DNA of 49,398 nt from an uncultured Prevotella sp. (GTDB taxonomy: Bacteria > Bacteroidota > Bacteroidia > Bacteroidales > Bacteroidaceae), in NCBI GenBank assembly GCA_905233245.1, contig CAJODK010000009.1:1-49398 (forward strand), given 5' to 3'. Under the pieces are notes generated by a model that saw nothing but the letters and a program-made list of their open reading frames with translations, ran no database searches and had not been told where the DNA came from. Numbering within the stretch: the first letter of the stretch is position 1; every line of letters starts with the position of its first letter. Both the position numbers and the translations under genes were made by a program. This document shows, one piece after another, positions 7,462-15,876 of this stretch.

Positions 7462-8430
7462 TTAGTCCATGGGGTATGCTACTCCCCACTGATGGCGCAG
7501 ACGGTCCATCATCTGCATTATAGTGAGGGTCTCGGAATGGGGCATCAGGGGGGATTCCGTCATGCCTGCTTCGAGGGCTTCCTGACAGGCAAGGAACTCG
7601 TATTCATATCCTGTTATCTGCGTGGGGACTTGTCGTTCTTCCACAAGAGTGCGGTCTGGGGCGTAGAGGCTGATGAACTGGGGATTGTTGATATTGTCAA
7701 CGACCACGAAGCCTTCCGTTCCCGTTATCACGCCTCGGTTGCTGCATGTGGCACTGGCTGATGCTTGTATAGTGGCGAGCACTCCGCCATCGAGCGACAT
7801 GGTGATGACCTCGCTGATGTCCATGCCTGTGTCTGCCTGTATGCACTGGCCTCCTATCTGCTGCACTTGTGCATCGCAGAACATCCTGACGAAATTGAGT
7901 CCATAGACGCCTACATCGAGCAGGGCTCCTCCGCATAGTTCTGGTCTGAGGAGTCGGGGTTTGCGCCACGCCATATTGTAGCCTATATTGGCTGTCATGA
8001 GGCGGATGGTGCCTATGCGTTCTGTCATATCGCGTATGATGCCTACTGCCGGCTGGTAGCGTGTCCACATGGCTTCTGCCACGAAGACTCGCTGTTGTCT
8101 AGCCAGGTCTAGCACTTCCCTGCTCTGCCTGTAGTTGGCCATGAAGGCTTTCTCGACAAGGCATGGTTTTCCCTTGCTGATGGCTTCCATGGTCACGTCG
8201 TAGTGGTGGGAATGGGGTGTGGCGACATAGACGAGGTCAATGTCTGCATCGTCGAGCAGGGAGGCATAGGAACCGTATGCTCGTGGTATGCCGTGCTCTC
8301 TGGCGAAGAGTGCTGCCTTGTCCATAGTACGTGAAGCGACTGCTATACACTCTGCTCCCTCCATCTTACTGATTGTATCGGCTGCTATGCCTGCTATGCG
8401 TCCTGTTGCTATAATTCCTACTCGCATCAT
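7462..8430 (-). CDS. Gfo/Idh/MocA family NAD(P)-dependent oxidoreductase
   Basis: About 322 residues starting MMRVGIIATGRIAG. The promoter -7 box at 8471-8478 excludes upstream ATGs. A Rossmann fold opens with GIIATGRIAG in place of the usual GxGxxG. DLVYVATPHSHHYD and CLVEKAFMAN follow; the latter is the family's EKP-like segment carrying the catalytic lysine, here EKA. The C-terminal half is the typical alpha/beta dimerisation domain with GGALLDVGVYGLNFVRM. The family oxidises or reduces sugars and related polyols; the substrate cannot be assigned. It stands alone, 56 nt upstream of fic, and has its own promoter. Confidence 0.88.
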   Translation of the reverse strand: MMRVGIIATGRIAGIAADTISKMEGAECIAVASRTMDKAALFAREHGIPRAYGSYASLLDDADIDLVYVATPHSHHYDVTMEAISKGKPCLVEKAFMANYRQSREVLDLARQQRVFVAEAMWTRYQPAVGIIRDMTERIGTIRLMTANIGYNMAWRKPRLLRPELCGGALLDVGVYGLNFVRMFCDAQVQQIGGQCIQADTGMDISEVITMSLDGGVLATIQASASATCSNRGVITGTEGFVVVDNINNPQFISLYAPDRTLVEERQVPTQITGYEYEFLACQEALEAGMTESPLMPHSETLTIMQMMDRLRHQWGVAYPMD

Positions 8431-8470
8431 TTGTCTTATTGTTACGTGCTGTTCTGTTTGCTTCTGCCTG

Positions 8471-8502
8471 CAAAGGTACAAAAATCTTGGTACAAAAACA
8501 AA
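8471..8502 (-). promoter_or_regulatory. Promoter of the Gfo/Idh/MocA gene
   Basis: Minus-strand TTTG, a 20-nt spacer, then TACCTTTG. The predicted leader to the ATG at 8430 is about 35 nt. Confidence 0.75.
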
Positions 8503-8523
8503 AAACAGTTTTCGAAATATGGG

Positions 8524-8540
8524 TTGGCACGAAGTTTGTT
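8524..8540 (+). promoter_or_regulatory. Candidate sigma-54 (RpoN) promoter upstream of htpG
   Basis: The plus strand reads TTGGCACG-AAGT-TTGTT. This matches the sigma-54 consensus TTGGCACG-N4-TTGCW at all but one position, with exact spacing. Transcription would start near 8551, about 32 nt before the htpG ATG. No good TAnnTTTG box is seen in this gap, which strengthens the case. No enhancer-binding protein gene lies nearby. Confidence 0.5.
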
Positions 8541-8582
8541 AGGGAGAGAGATTAAAGATTAAACATTAAAACATTATAGAAT

Positions 8583-10448
8583 ATGGCAAAAGGTAACATC
8601 GGGGTTACAACTGAGAATATTTTCCCCGTCATCAAAAAGTTTCTCTATAGTGATCACGAGATTTTCCTGCGTGAGATGGTGAGCAACGCTGTGGATGCTA
8701 CACAGAAGTTCAAAACTATAAATGGGAACGGGAACGAGAATGATAACCTGAAGGTCTCAGTAAAGCTGGACAAGGAGGCTGGGACGCTGACTATCTCTGA
8801 CCAGGGCATTGGCATGACGGAGGAGGAGATAGAGAGATACATCAACCAGATAGCCTTCTCTGGCGTGACGGACTTCTTGGATAAGTACAAGGATAATGCC
8901 AATGCTATCATCGGCCACTTCGGACTGGGTTTCTACTCTAGCTTCATGGTGAGCGACAGGGTGGATATCATCACCAAGTCGTACAAGGAGGGCGCAGAGG
9001 CCGTGAAGTGGTCATGTGACGGTTCGCCTGAGTACGAGACAGTACCTGCGGAGAGGGCTGAAAGGGGTACTGACATAGTGCTGCATATCTCGGAGGACTG
9101 CAAGGAATTTCTGGAAGAGAGCAGGATAACGGAACTGCTGAACAAGTACTGCAAATTTATGGCGGTGCCTGTGGTTTTCGGAAAGAAGAAGGAATGGAAC
9201 TCTGAGGAGAAGAAGATGGTGGAGACTGAGGAGGACAACGTGATAAACAATGTGGAGCCTCTGTGGACTAAGCAGCCGTCATCGCTGAAGGATGAGGACT
9301 ACAAGAAGTTCTACTCTACGCTGTACCCTATGCAGGACGAGCCTCTCTTCTGGATACACCTGAACGTGGACTTCCCATTCCACCTGACGGGTATTCTGTA
9401 CTTCCCTCGTGTACAGTCGAATCTGGACTTGCAGAAGAACAAGATACAGTTGTACTGCAACCAGGTGTATGTGACTGACCAGGTGGAGGGCATCGTGCCT
9501 GAATTCCTGACACTGCTGCATGGTGTGATAGACTCGCCGGACATACCGCTGAACGTGAGCCGTTCGTACCTGCAGAGTGACCAGAACGTGAAGAAGATTG
9601 CTACGTACATCACCAAGAAGGTGGCTGACAGGCTGAACGGCATATTCAAGAGCGACAGGAAGGACTACGAGGAGAAGTGGAACGACCTGAAGATATTCAT
9701 CAACTATGGTATGCTGACTGATGAGTCGTTCTATGACCGTGCAAAGGACTTTGCCCTCTTCAAGGACACGGAGGGTAAGTACTTCACCTTCGAGGAGTAC
9801 AAGACGCTCATCAAGGACGAGCAGACGGACAAGGAGGGTAACCTGATATATCTCTACGCCAACGACAAGGATGAGCAGTATGCCTACATAGAGGCTGCGA
9901 AGGCGAAGGGATACAGCGTACTGATGTTTGACGGCCAGCTGGACAATGCTACGCTGGGCCTCTTCGAGCAGAAGTTTGAGAAGAGCCGCTTCACTCGTGT
10001 GGACGGCGACATACTGGAGCGCCTGATACAGAAGGAGGATGTGAAGAAGGTGGAGCTCTCAAAGGAGGAGAGTGACAAACTGACGGAGGCCTTCAAGGCG
10101 CAACTGCCAACAATGGACAAGGTGACATTCAACATCGAGATACAGGCTCTGGGCGAGGAGGCTGCGCCAGTGATGTTCACTCAGTCGGAGTACATGCGAA
10201 GAATGAAGGATATGTCGCGCTATCAGAGTGGTATGGCGTTCTATGGTCAGATGCCTGATGCGTACAATCTGGTGCTGAACTCTGACAACAAGGTCATAAA
10301 GACGCTGGTTGAGGGTCAGAAGGAGGAAGGTCAGAAGGATGAGAGCGTCATCCCACAGCTCATAGACCTGGCACTGCTGCAGAATGGCATGCTGAAGGGT
10401 GAGGCGCTGGATAAATTCCTGAAGAGAAGCGTAGAACTGCTGAAATGA
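8583..10448 (+). CDS. htpG: Molecular chaperone HtpG (Hsp90)
   Basis: 621 residues, close to the length of E. coli HtpG. This ATP-dependent cytosolic chaperone folds and remodels client proteins. The N-terminal GHKL ATPase domain shows EIFLREMVSNAVDAT, DQGIGMT and GHFGLGFYS. The middle domain contains NVSRSYLQ with the catalytic arginine region, and a C-terminal dimerisation domain follows. An unusual asparagine-rich insert NGNGNENDN at residues 47-55 is encoded by degenerate hexamers and lies just after the usual NAxDA motif. The next gene overlaps by ATGA. A sigma-54-like promoter precedes it, so expression may be stress-activated. Confidence 0.97.
   Translation: MAKGNIGVTTENIFPVIKKFLYSDHEIFLREMVSNAVDATQKFKTINGNGNENDNLKVSVKLDKEAGTLTISDQGIGMTEEEIERYINQIAFSGVTDFLDKYKDNANAIIGHFGLGFYSSFMVSDRVDIITKSYKEGAEAVKWSCDGSPEYETVPAERAERGTDIVLHISEDCKEFLEESRITELLNKYCKFMAVPVVFGKKKEWNSEEKKMVETEEDNVINNVEPLWTKQPSSLKDEDYKKFYSTLYPMQDEPLFWIHLNVDFPFHLTGILYFPRVQSNLDLQKNKIQLYCNQVYVTDQVEGIVPEFLTLLHGVIDSPDIPLNVSRSYLQSDQNVKKIATYITKKVADRLNGIFKSDRKDYEEKWNDLKIFINYGMLTDESFYDRAKDFALFKDTEGKYFTFEEYKTLIKDEQTDKEGNLIYLYANDKDEQYAYIEAAKAKGYSVLMFDGQLDNATLGLFEQKFEKSRFTRVDGDILERLIQKEDVKKVELSKEESDKLTEAFKAQLPTMDKVTFNIEIQALGEEAAPVMFTQSEYMRRMKDMSRYQSGMAFYGQMPDAYNLVLNSDNKVIKTLVEGQKEEGQKDESVIPQLIDLALLQNGMLKGEALDKFLKRSVELLK
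8721..8747 (+). repeat. In-frame hexamer repeats in htpG
   Basis: Four degenerate hexamers (AATGGG, AACGGG, AACGAG, AATGAT) plus AAC encode NGNGNENDN. The lengths are multiples of three, so the frame is kept. Confidence 0.75.
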
Positions 10449-11668
10449 GGTATCTATTTACGATAGCAATGATGTGGTGCTGTGCACAGATGAGTGCACA
10501 GCGCCACACTGTGTATAGCGACGATATAAGGTCGCTGCAGGTGGTGGCAGGAACGAGGTGGCAGGAATTGCCTATCATAAGGCTGAACAGCGGAGAGGGG
10601 GTGAATATCTCCTTCGACGAACTGTCACACGACTACCACCGCTATACGTACAGCGTGGTGCATCTGGAGAAGGACTGGACGGAGTCGGAGGCGCTGATGT
10701 CATCGGACTACGTGAACGGCTTTCAGAGTGACCTGACCATCGACAACTACGAGGAAAGCATCAATACTACGCAGAACTATACGCACTATCAGTTCAGGAT
10801 ACCTAACGGACAGTGCAGACTGCGTCTGTCAGGCAACTACAGAGTGGATGTTTATGATAACGATAACCCTAACCCTAACGATAACAGAGTGCTGTCTGCG
10901 TACTTCATGGTAAGCGAGGACATCGTAAACGTGGGTACAGGGTGCAGTGGTGATACGGACATCGACGTGAGACGCAATCATCAGCAGGTGACGGTGAAAC
11001 TGGACTACAGCAAACTGAAGGCGACGAATCCCCGCGAACAGATAACGGGCTATGTCCTGCAGAACTACAGGTGGGACAACATGGTGACGCTACCCTACCC
11101 TACAAGCATCAATCAGCAGTACATGGAGTGGTCGCACTGCAGGGACCTGATATTCGAGGGTGGCAATGAGTTTCACAAATTTGAGATACTGGACATACAT
11201 CGCAATTCCTTCCACGTGGAGAATAACACATGGGACAAGGAGAACGAGATATGGCATACATGGGTATGGCCTGACTACAGGAGAGCGACGTACAGTTACG
11301 ACGAGGTGCCAAAGGGTGCCTTCATCCTGAGAAACAGCGACAACAGAGAGAGTGCTACGACATCGGAATACGTGATGGTGCACTTCACACTGCTGGCAGC
11401 TGAGCCTTTCCCCTACCCTGTGTATGTGGATGGAATGTGGGGCACTCACCTCATGACTTACGATACGGAAAGAAAGGAATACACCTGCGCCGTGCCACTG
11501 AAATACGGGTACTACTCATACCAGTACCTGATGAAGAAACCTGACGGCACGACAGCGATACCACCAACGGAGGGCTCGTTCTATGAGACGAGGAATAAAT
11601 ATACCGTTCTGATATACTATCGTGGGACGATAGACAGAACTGACAGACTGGTGGGAGTGAAAAACTAA
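10445..11668 (+). CDS. Type IX secretion system plug protein (DUF5103)
   Basis: 407 residues with a signal peptide (MRYLFTIAMMWCCAQMSAQ). The protein matches the T9SS plug family: YSDDIRSLQVV, then ISFDELSHDYHRYTYSVVHLEKDW, then NTTQNYTHYQFRIPN and RLRLSGNYRVDVYD. In Flavobacterium johnsoniae the Plug protein blocks the SprA translocon pore on its periplasmic side, so this gene implies a type IX system elsewhere in the genome. It begins inside the htpG stop codon (ATGA), an odd pairing of chaperone and secretion plug. A DNDNPNPNDN segment is encoded by hexamer repeats. It ends convergently, overlapping the next gene by 4 nt. Confidence 0.88.
   Translation: MRYLFTIAMMWCCAQMSAQRHTVYSDDIRSLQVVAGTRWQELPIIRLNSGEGVNISFDELSHDYHRYTYSVVHLEKDWTESEALMSSDYVNGFQSDLTIDNYEESINTTQNYTHYQFRIPNGQCRLRLSGNYRVDVYDNDNPNPNDNRVLSAYFMVSEDIVNVGTGCSGDTDIDVRRNHQQVTVKLDYSKLKATNPREQITGYVLQNYRWDNMVTLPYPTSINQQYMEWSHCRDLIFEGGNEFHKFEILDIHRNSFHVENNTWDKENEIWHTWVWPDYRRATYSYDEVPKGAFILRNSDNRESATTSEYVMVHFTLLAAEPFPYPVYVDGMWGTHLMTYDTERKEYTCAVPLKYGYYSYQYLMKKPDGTTAIPPTEGSFYETRNKYTVLIYYRGTIDRTDRLVGVKN
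10856..10885 (+). repeat. In-frame hexamer repeats in the plug gene
   Basis: Five hexamers in a row (GATAAC, GATAAC, CCTAAC, CCTAAC, GATAAC) encode DNDNPNPNDN in a surface-loop-like position between beta strands. Confidence 0.85.
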
Positions 11669-11961
11669 AGCATCCAATCGTCCTCTTCTGAGGAATGGAA
11701 CTCTATCATCATCTGCTGCACCTGTGGCGAAGAGGGATTGAGACGGTAATATCCGCGACGGCTTGCCCTGATAATGGGTGAGCCGCTTTGCTGGCTGACA
11801 GTACGCAGCCATGTGGCTACCTCATCATAAATAGTGTCTAGAGAGAGAGGTGCAAAGAGCGTGTTTTTCATGTTGAACACATTGAGCGCAATGCGCCTTA
11901 CCGGCATACCTTTTACGCCAGCCTCACGCAGCAGGAGGAATATTTCGTGTTCGTAATTCAT
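11665..11961 (-). CDS. Small winged-helix-like hypothetical protein
   Basis: About 98 residues from the ATG at 11961 (MNYEHEIFLLLREAG); an in-frame ATG at 12009 would add 16 residues. I do not recognise a named family. The order helix (EIFLLLREAG), helix (MPVRRIALNVFN), helix (LDTIYDEVATWLRTV) and beta wing (PIIRASRRGYYRLN) looks like a winged helix of the HARE/ASXL kind. An acidic tail (SSEEDDWML) follows. It lies about 96 nt downstream of another small winged-helix gene on the same strand and could be co-transcribed with it. The 3' end overlaps the plug gene by 4 nt. Confidence 0.6.
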   Translation of the reverse strand: MNYEHEIFLLLREAGVKGMPVRRIALNVFNMKNTLFAPLSLDTIYDEVATWLRTVSQQSGSPIIRASRRGYYRLNPSSPQVQQMMIEFHSSEEDDWML

Positions 11962-12057
11962 GACGGAGAGAAAAAAAGAGGTGAAAGATAAACGCGTGTT
12001 ATCCTCCACCCTTTTTAGTTCTATCTCTCACGAAGGGAGATAAAGCATTGCTACTGA

Positions 12058-12387
12058 TTAAGCAAGAACTACCTTGTTGTCCTCAGTTGCAGCTACCTTG
12101 CCCTCCTTGAGGAGCCAGCCAAGACCGAGGTAAGCCTCTTCTACAGTTGTCTTAGCCTTCTTAGCGATTTCAGCAACGGTGAGAGCCTTCTCAGAAGCAG
12201 CGAGTGCCTGATAAACGTCACCAGCCTTGAAACCAGCGTTCTCTGCATTTACATAGATAACGGAAGTCTTAGCTGCTGCCTTCTTTGCAGGAGCCTTCTT
12301 TGCAGGTGCTTCCTTCACCTCAGCTGCCTTAGCTGCCTTATTAGCTGCCTTTGTTGCTGCTGCCTTTGTGATTTTCTTTTCTGCCAT
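12058..12387 (-). CDS. Histone-H1-like basic tail fused to a winged-helix domain (DUF2582-like)
   Basis: 109 residues. Residues 4-41 are almost only Lys, Ala, Pro and Glu (AAKAAEVKEAPAKKAPAKK), like the tails of bacterial histone-H1-like proteins. Residues 45-109 form a small winged helix (AGDVYQALAASEKALTVAEIAKKAKTTVEEAYLGLGWLLKEGKV) like the DUF2582/PF10771 family. The combination suggests an abundant nucleoid-associated protein, which is inference. A TAATTTTG -7-like box lies at 12429-12436. Confidence 0.75.
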   Translation of the reverse strand: MAEKKITKAAATKAANKAAKAAEVKEAPAKKAPAKKAAAKTSVIYVNAENAGFKAGDVYQALAASEKALTVAEIAKKAKTTVEEAYLGLGWLLKEGKVAATEDNKVVLA

Positions 12388-12428
12388 AATAAAATCTTTT
12401 TACCTTAATTATTAATAGTTAAGCGATG

Positions 12429-12436
12429 CAAAATTA
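12429..12436 (-). promoter_or_regulatory. -7 box of the histone-like gene
   Basis: Minus-strand TAATTTTG fits TAnnTTTG, 41 nt before the ATG. No TTTG sits at the usual 19-20 nt, so the call is weaker than elsewhere. Confidence 0.45.
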
Positions 12437-12447
12437 CTAATAAATCA

Positions 12448-12483
12448 CAAAAAAAGGCACCTTCCGCAATAGGAAAATGCCTT
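12448..12483 (-). terminator. Terminator of the aspS operon
   Basis: On the minus strand AAGGCA pairs with TGCCTT around an inner TTTCC/GGAA stem, followed directly by a run of T. It lies about 24 nt after the aspS stop codon. Confidence 0.8.
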
Positions 12484-12506
12484 ATTAACTGTTTAGTTGA
12501 TATAAA

Positions 12507-14273
12507 TCAATTTGGCTCTTTCTTTAAATCAAGTGTAATCTGCAATTCCTCCAATTGCTTGGCATCTATAGCTGATGGTGCATCGAGCATCACATCGCGC
12601 CCGCTATTGTTCTTAGGGAAAGCTATGCAGTCACGGATAGAATCGAGACCTGCCATGATGCTGACGAAGCGGTCGAGACCGAAAGCGAGACCTGCATGAG
12701 GTGGTGCGCCATACTTGAAGGCATTGATGAGGAAGCCGAACTGTGCCATGGCTCTCTCTGGGGTGAAGCCCAACACCTCGAACATCTTGGCCTGCAGTTT
12801 GCCATCGTGGATACGCAGCGAACCGCCACCTACCTCGATACCATTGCAGACGAAGTCGTATGCCTTGGCACGCACCTTGGCTGGGTCGGTGTCGAGCAGA
12901 GGGATATCATCTGGATTAGGCATGGTGAATGGGTGGTGTGTGGACATGAGACGCTGTTCCTCGTCGCTCCATTCGAAGAGTGGGAAATCTACTATCCAGA
13001 GGCACTCAAACTTATTCTTGTCCATCAGTCCGAGACGCTTGCCCATCTCCAGACGGAGTGAGCAGAGCTGGATGCGGGTCTTATTGGCATTGTCGCCAGA
13101 GAGGATGAGGATGAGGTCGCCCTTCTTGGCATTCATCTTGTCAGCCACGGCCTGCAGCTGTTCTGGTGTGTAGAATTTGTCCACGGACGACTTGATGGTG
13201 CCGTCCTCATTGAGTTTGATATATACGAGACCCTTGGCACCCACCTGCTGAGACTTGACGAAGTCGGTGAGCTGGTCGAGCTGCTTGCGAGTGTAGTTGG
13301 CACAGCCTTCTGCGCAGATACCGCCGATATATGCTGCATTGTCGAATACCTGGAAGGTGCCCAGCTGGAGTACGTCCATGAGTTCCACAAACTCCATGCC
13401 GAATCGCAAATCAGGCTTATCGGAACCGTACTTTGCCATCGCCTCGTGCCAGGTCATCTGACGCAGTTTGGCGGGGAGTTCCACGCCTCGTATCTCCTTG
13501 AAGAGATGGCGCGCCATATCCTCGAATATCTGTATCACATCCTCCTGGTCAACGAAGGACATCTCACAGTCTATCTGGGTGAACTCAGGCTGACGGTCTG
13601 CACGCAGATCCTCATCGCGGAAGCACTTGGCTATCTGGAAATAGCGGTCGAAACCACTGACCATGAGCAACTGCTTGAGTGTCTGCGGAGACTGAGGCAG
13701 GGCGTAGAACTGTCCTGGATTCATGCGTGAGGGCACTACGAAGTCGCGTGCTCCCTCTGGAGTAGAACCGATGAGGATAGGTGTCTCTACCTCGATAAAC
13801 TGACGAGAGTCGAGGAAGTTGCGCACCAGGATGGTCATCTTGTGACGCAGTTCCAGATTCTTGCGCACCATAGGACGTCTGAGGTCGAGATAGCGATACT
13901 TCATACGCAGTTCGTCACCACCGTCGGTATTGTCCTCGATGGTGAAAGGAGGTGTCTGTGACTCACTGATGATATTGAGTTCGGTGACGAGTATCTCGAT
14001 ATCGCCGGTAGCGAGTTTCTTGTTCTTGGAATAGCGCTCTGCCACGGTACCCTTAGCCTGAATGACGTATTCGCGTCCCAGTGAGGCAGCGAGTTTCTTC
14101 AGTTCGTCGGAGGCATCCTCATTGAATGCCAACTGCGTGATGCCATAGCGGTCACGAATATCTACGAAGGTGAGTGCGCCAAGATTGTGCACGCCCTGTA
14201 CCCATCCGGCCAGTGTGACCTGCTGACCTACATGCTCTATGCGGAGTTCTCCGCAGGTGTTTGTTCTATACAT
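12507..14273 (-). CDS. aspS: Aspartyl-tRNA synthetase
   Basis: 588 residues, normal for the bacterial enzyme. It charges tRNA-Asp with aspartate. The N-terminal OB-fold ([20 protein letters not shown] region) binds the anticodon. The class II core has motif 2 ([18 protein letters not shown]) and motif 3 (GLAFGLDRF), and the bacterial GAD insertion domain sits between them. Its ATG lies inside the 3' end of the PqqD-like gene (8-nt overlap), so this housekeeping gene is the last cistron of a seven-gene overlapping operon. A clear terminator follows. No promoter of its own is visible, unless one is hidden in upstream coding sequence. Confidence 0.97.
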   Translation of the reverse strand: MYRTNTCGELRIEHVGQQVTLAGWVQGVHNLGALTFVDIRDRYGITQLAFNEDASDELKKLAASLGREYVIQAKGTVAERYSKNKKLATGDIEILVTELNIISESQTPPFTIEDNTDGGDELRMKYRYLDLRRPMVRKNLELRHKMTILVRNFLDSRQFIEVETPILIGSTPEGARDFVVPSRMNPGQFYALPQSPQTLKQLLMVSGFDRYFQIAKCFRDEDLRADRQPEFTQIDCEMSFVDQEDVIQIFEDMARHLFKEIRGVELPAKLRQMTWHEAMAKYGSDKPDLRFGMEFVELMDVLQLGTFQVFDNAAYIGGICAEGCANYTRKQLDQLTDFVKSQQVGAKGLVYIKLNEDGTIKSSVDKFYTPEQLQAVADKMNAKKGDLILILSGDNANKTRIQLCSLRLEMGKRLGLMDKNKFECLWIVDFPLFEWSDEEQRLMSTHHPFTMPNPDDIPLLDTDPAKVRAKAYDFVCNGIEVGGGSLRIHDGKLQAKMFEVLGFTPERAMAQFGFLINAFKYGAPPHAGLAFGLDRFVSIMAGLDSIRDCIAFPKNNSGRDVMLDAPSAIDAKQLEELQITLDLKKEPN

Positions 14274-14535
14274 TTATCACTCCTTCTTTCTTAAATTGTT
14301 CTATCAATTTTTCAACATCCTTGCGGGCAGTAGCCTCATCCACCTCATACTCATCGAGGAGTACCTGTACGAGGTCCTCTGTGGTGAACTCTCCCTCTGC
14401 CATCCTCTTCCACAAGAGCTGGGATGACTCATTGAGGACTATGAGTTTGGAGAAGTCTATGTTGGTCTCACCCATCGGTACGAGGAATGTCTCCCCACAC
14501 ACCGTGTTTAGTTTGAATCCTGATCTTACTTGCAT
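14266..14535 (-). CDS. PqqD family RiPP recognition protein
   Basis: About 89 residues from the ATG at 14535 ([12 protein letters not shown]); the frame is open further upstream, but that start would overlap the preceding gene heavily. The PqqD pattern is clear: a beta start ([16 protein letters not shown]), [57 protein letters not shown]. PqqD-like domains bind leader peptides and present them to modifying enzymes. No precursor peptide or modifying radical-SAM or cyclase gene is seen here. It overlaps the S26 gene by 10 nt and aspS by 8 nt. Confidence 0.85.
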   Translation of the reverse strand: MQVRSGFKLNTVCGETFLVPMGETNIDFSKLIVLNESSQLLWKRMAEGEFTTEDLVQVLLDEYEVDEATARKDVEKLIEQFKKEGVINV

Positions 14536-15023
14536 ATTCTTTGTTTTATTTTCTTTGTAGTTTCTTTTGGATAATGCCACATGCGCCATATGAGCAACAG
14601 ATAGCGCCTCATGGGACGCAGCCACACCCATGTGCGCCAATATATACTATAAGGTAGGGAATCGACGCTGTCCAGACGGTCGCTGCCCTTGCGATAGAAG
14701 CCCTTGGCGATGGCGAGCACGTCGGACTCTTTGATATGCTCTGGCGAGTAATTGCCGTCACCATACATCGTAATCTCGTCGCCCTCTATCCTGACGATTC
14801 GGTGCAGGGCATAACGACAGTTCCCGTCCCCGTCCCCGTCAATCCTGGCAAGGATTACATCCCCCACCTTCAGCGGTTCTGTCACCTTGGTGAGCAATCC
14901 CTTGTCACGGCCATCCTCCAGATACGGGCGCATGCTGTACCCTCGCAAGGGCAGCGTGACTGTCTTGCCCTCACTGACGAGGCGTGCTACCTCTGGGATT
15001 AGTATGTCGTTAGATAAGAGCAT
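14526..15023 (-). CDS. S24/S26 signal-peptidase-like protein with Ser-His dyad
   Basis: 165 residues. PLRGYSMRPYLEDG places the nucleophile at Ser30 (SMxP box). RYALHRIVRIEGDEITMYGDGN carries His74 where bacterial type I signal peptidases have lysine, as in SipW/Sec11-type peptidases. No N-terminal membrane anchor is present; the hydrophobic, Trp-rich C-terminus (IYWRTWVWLRPMRRYLLLIWRMW) could bind the membrane. A DGDGDGN segment comes from GACGGG hexamers. It overlaps the kinase-like gene by 14 nt and the PqqD gene by 10 nt. The likely role is cleavage of a leader or signal peptide handled by its neighbours (inference). Confidence 0.8.
   Translation of the reverse strand: MLLSNDILIPEVARLVSEGKTVTLPLRGYSMRPYLEDGRDKGLLTKVTEPLKVGDVILARIDGDGDGNCRYALHRIVRIEGDEITMYGDGNYSPEHIKESDVLAIAKGFYRKGSDRLDSVDSLPYSIYWRTWVWLRPMRRYLLLIWRMWHYPKETTKKIKQRICK
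14823..14840 (-). repeat. Hexamer repeats in the S26 gene
   Basis: Three perfect GACGGG hexamers (minus strand) encode DGDGDG, between the nucleophile and the His box. Confidence 0.75.
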
Positions 15024-15876
15024 CCTTGCAAACCTGTGCAGACTCCCTGTCGGGCAGACAGTGGAGTGTTGCCACCTTTATGGATTCCACAAACTTAGTA
15101 CATGTCTCACAGACCATCTGGTAGAGCGTCTCATCCCACTTCATCGACGAGCAGGCCGTCAGCAGCGTGGAGAAAGCCTGAATGGGGCGCTGTGGTTCTA
15201 CGTGGTTGTGGTCGTCACGCTCTATCAGCACTACTGCTCCCAGTTCCACCTGGATATTACGGTAGCATGGCGTCTTGCCGCTCCATGGCGAACCGTAGAG
15301 TATCGCCTTCCCGTCCACGATTCTGATGATGGGGTTGTCATCATTTACAATATCGCAGCCCTCGATGTATCGCATCCAGTTGGCCACCTGCGTACTCTTG
15401 CCCGTACCGCTCTTGGCTGTGAAGGCGTATGCCCTGCCCTGGTATCTCACCACCGAGGCGTGTATCAGCAGGGTGTCATGGCGTGCTGCGCTGAAGGCGT
15501 AGGTCAGCATCAGGGCATTATTGAGGGCAAAGCGCTGGGTACCCAGTCCGCCTCGTAGCGCCACTCGGCAGTCGTCAAACTGTGGTGAGGTGATGAGCAA
15601 TCCACACTGATGCCCGAAGATGTCACTCACCAGAAACTGGTAGCCGCCGTCCGTGAGTCTGTCAACACGCGTCATGCCATTGCCTGTATCCACTTCGCGG
15701 ATGAGGTGGCACCTGCTCTCCGGGATACGCTTCAGACCGTTGTCCACCGTCAGTCGGAAGAGCACGTCTGCCCCACTCTCCTCTGCCTCGAAGGGCGTAA
15801 ACGACGGAAGGAGGCTCTTGAGCGTCTCCTTGTCGCAGTCTATCTCCAGTCTATGTCCGCCTACCACATATTGCAT
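15010..15876 (-). CDS. HPr kinase/phosphorylase-like ATPase
   Basis: 288 residues. The C-terminal half resembles the HPr-Ser kinase fold: HASVV at 139-143, Walker A AKSGTGKST at 154-162, acidic NDDNP at 178-182 and GSPWSGK at 195-201. The N-terminal 130 residues are typical of HprK-like proteins next to PqqD and S26 genes; true HprK has a different N-terminal domain. In lasso-peptide clusters such kinases phosphorylate the precursor peptide, but no lasso cyclase is visible here. It overlaps the sigma-fusion gene by 1 nt (TGATG) and the S26 gene by 14 nt. The substrate is unknown. Confidence 0.8.
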   Translation of the reverse strand: MQYVVGGHRLEIDCDKETLKSLLPSFTPFEAEESGADVLFRLTVDNGLKRIPESRCHLIREVDTGNGMTRVDRLTDGGYQFLVSDIFGHQCGLLITSPQFDDCRVALRGGLGTQRFALNNALMLTYAFSAARHDTLLIHASVVRYQGRAYAFTAKSGTGKSTQVANWMRYIEGCDIVNDDNPIIRIVDGKAILYGSPWSGKTPCYRNIQVELGAVVLIERDDHNHVEPQRPIQAFSTLLTACSSMKWDETLYQMVCETCTKFVESIKVATLHCLPDRESAQVCKDALI

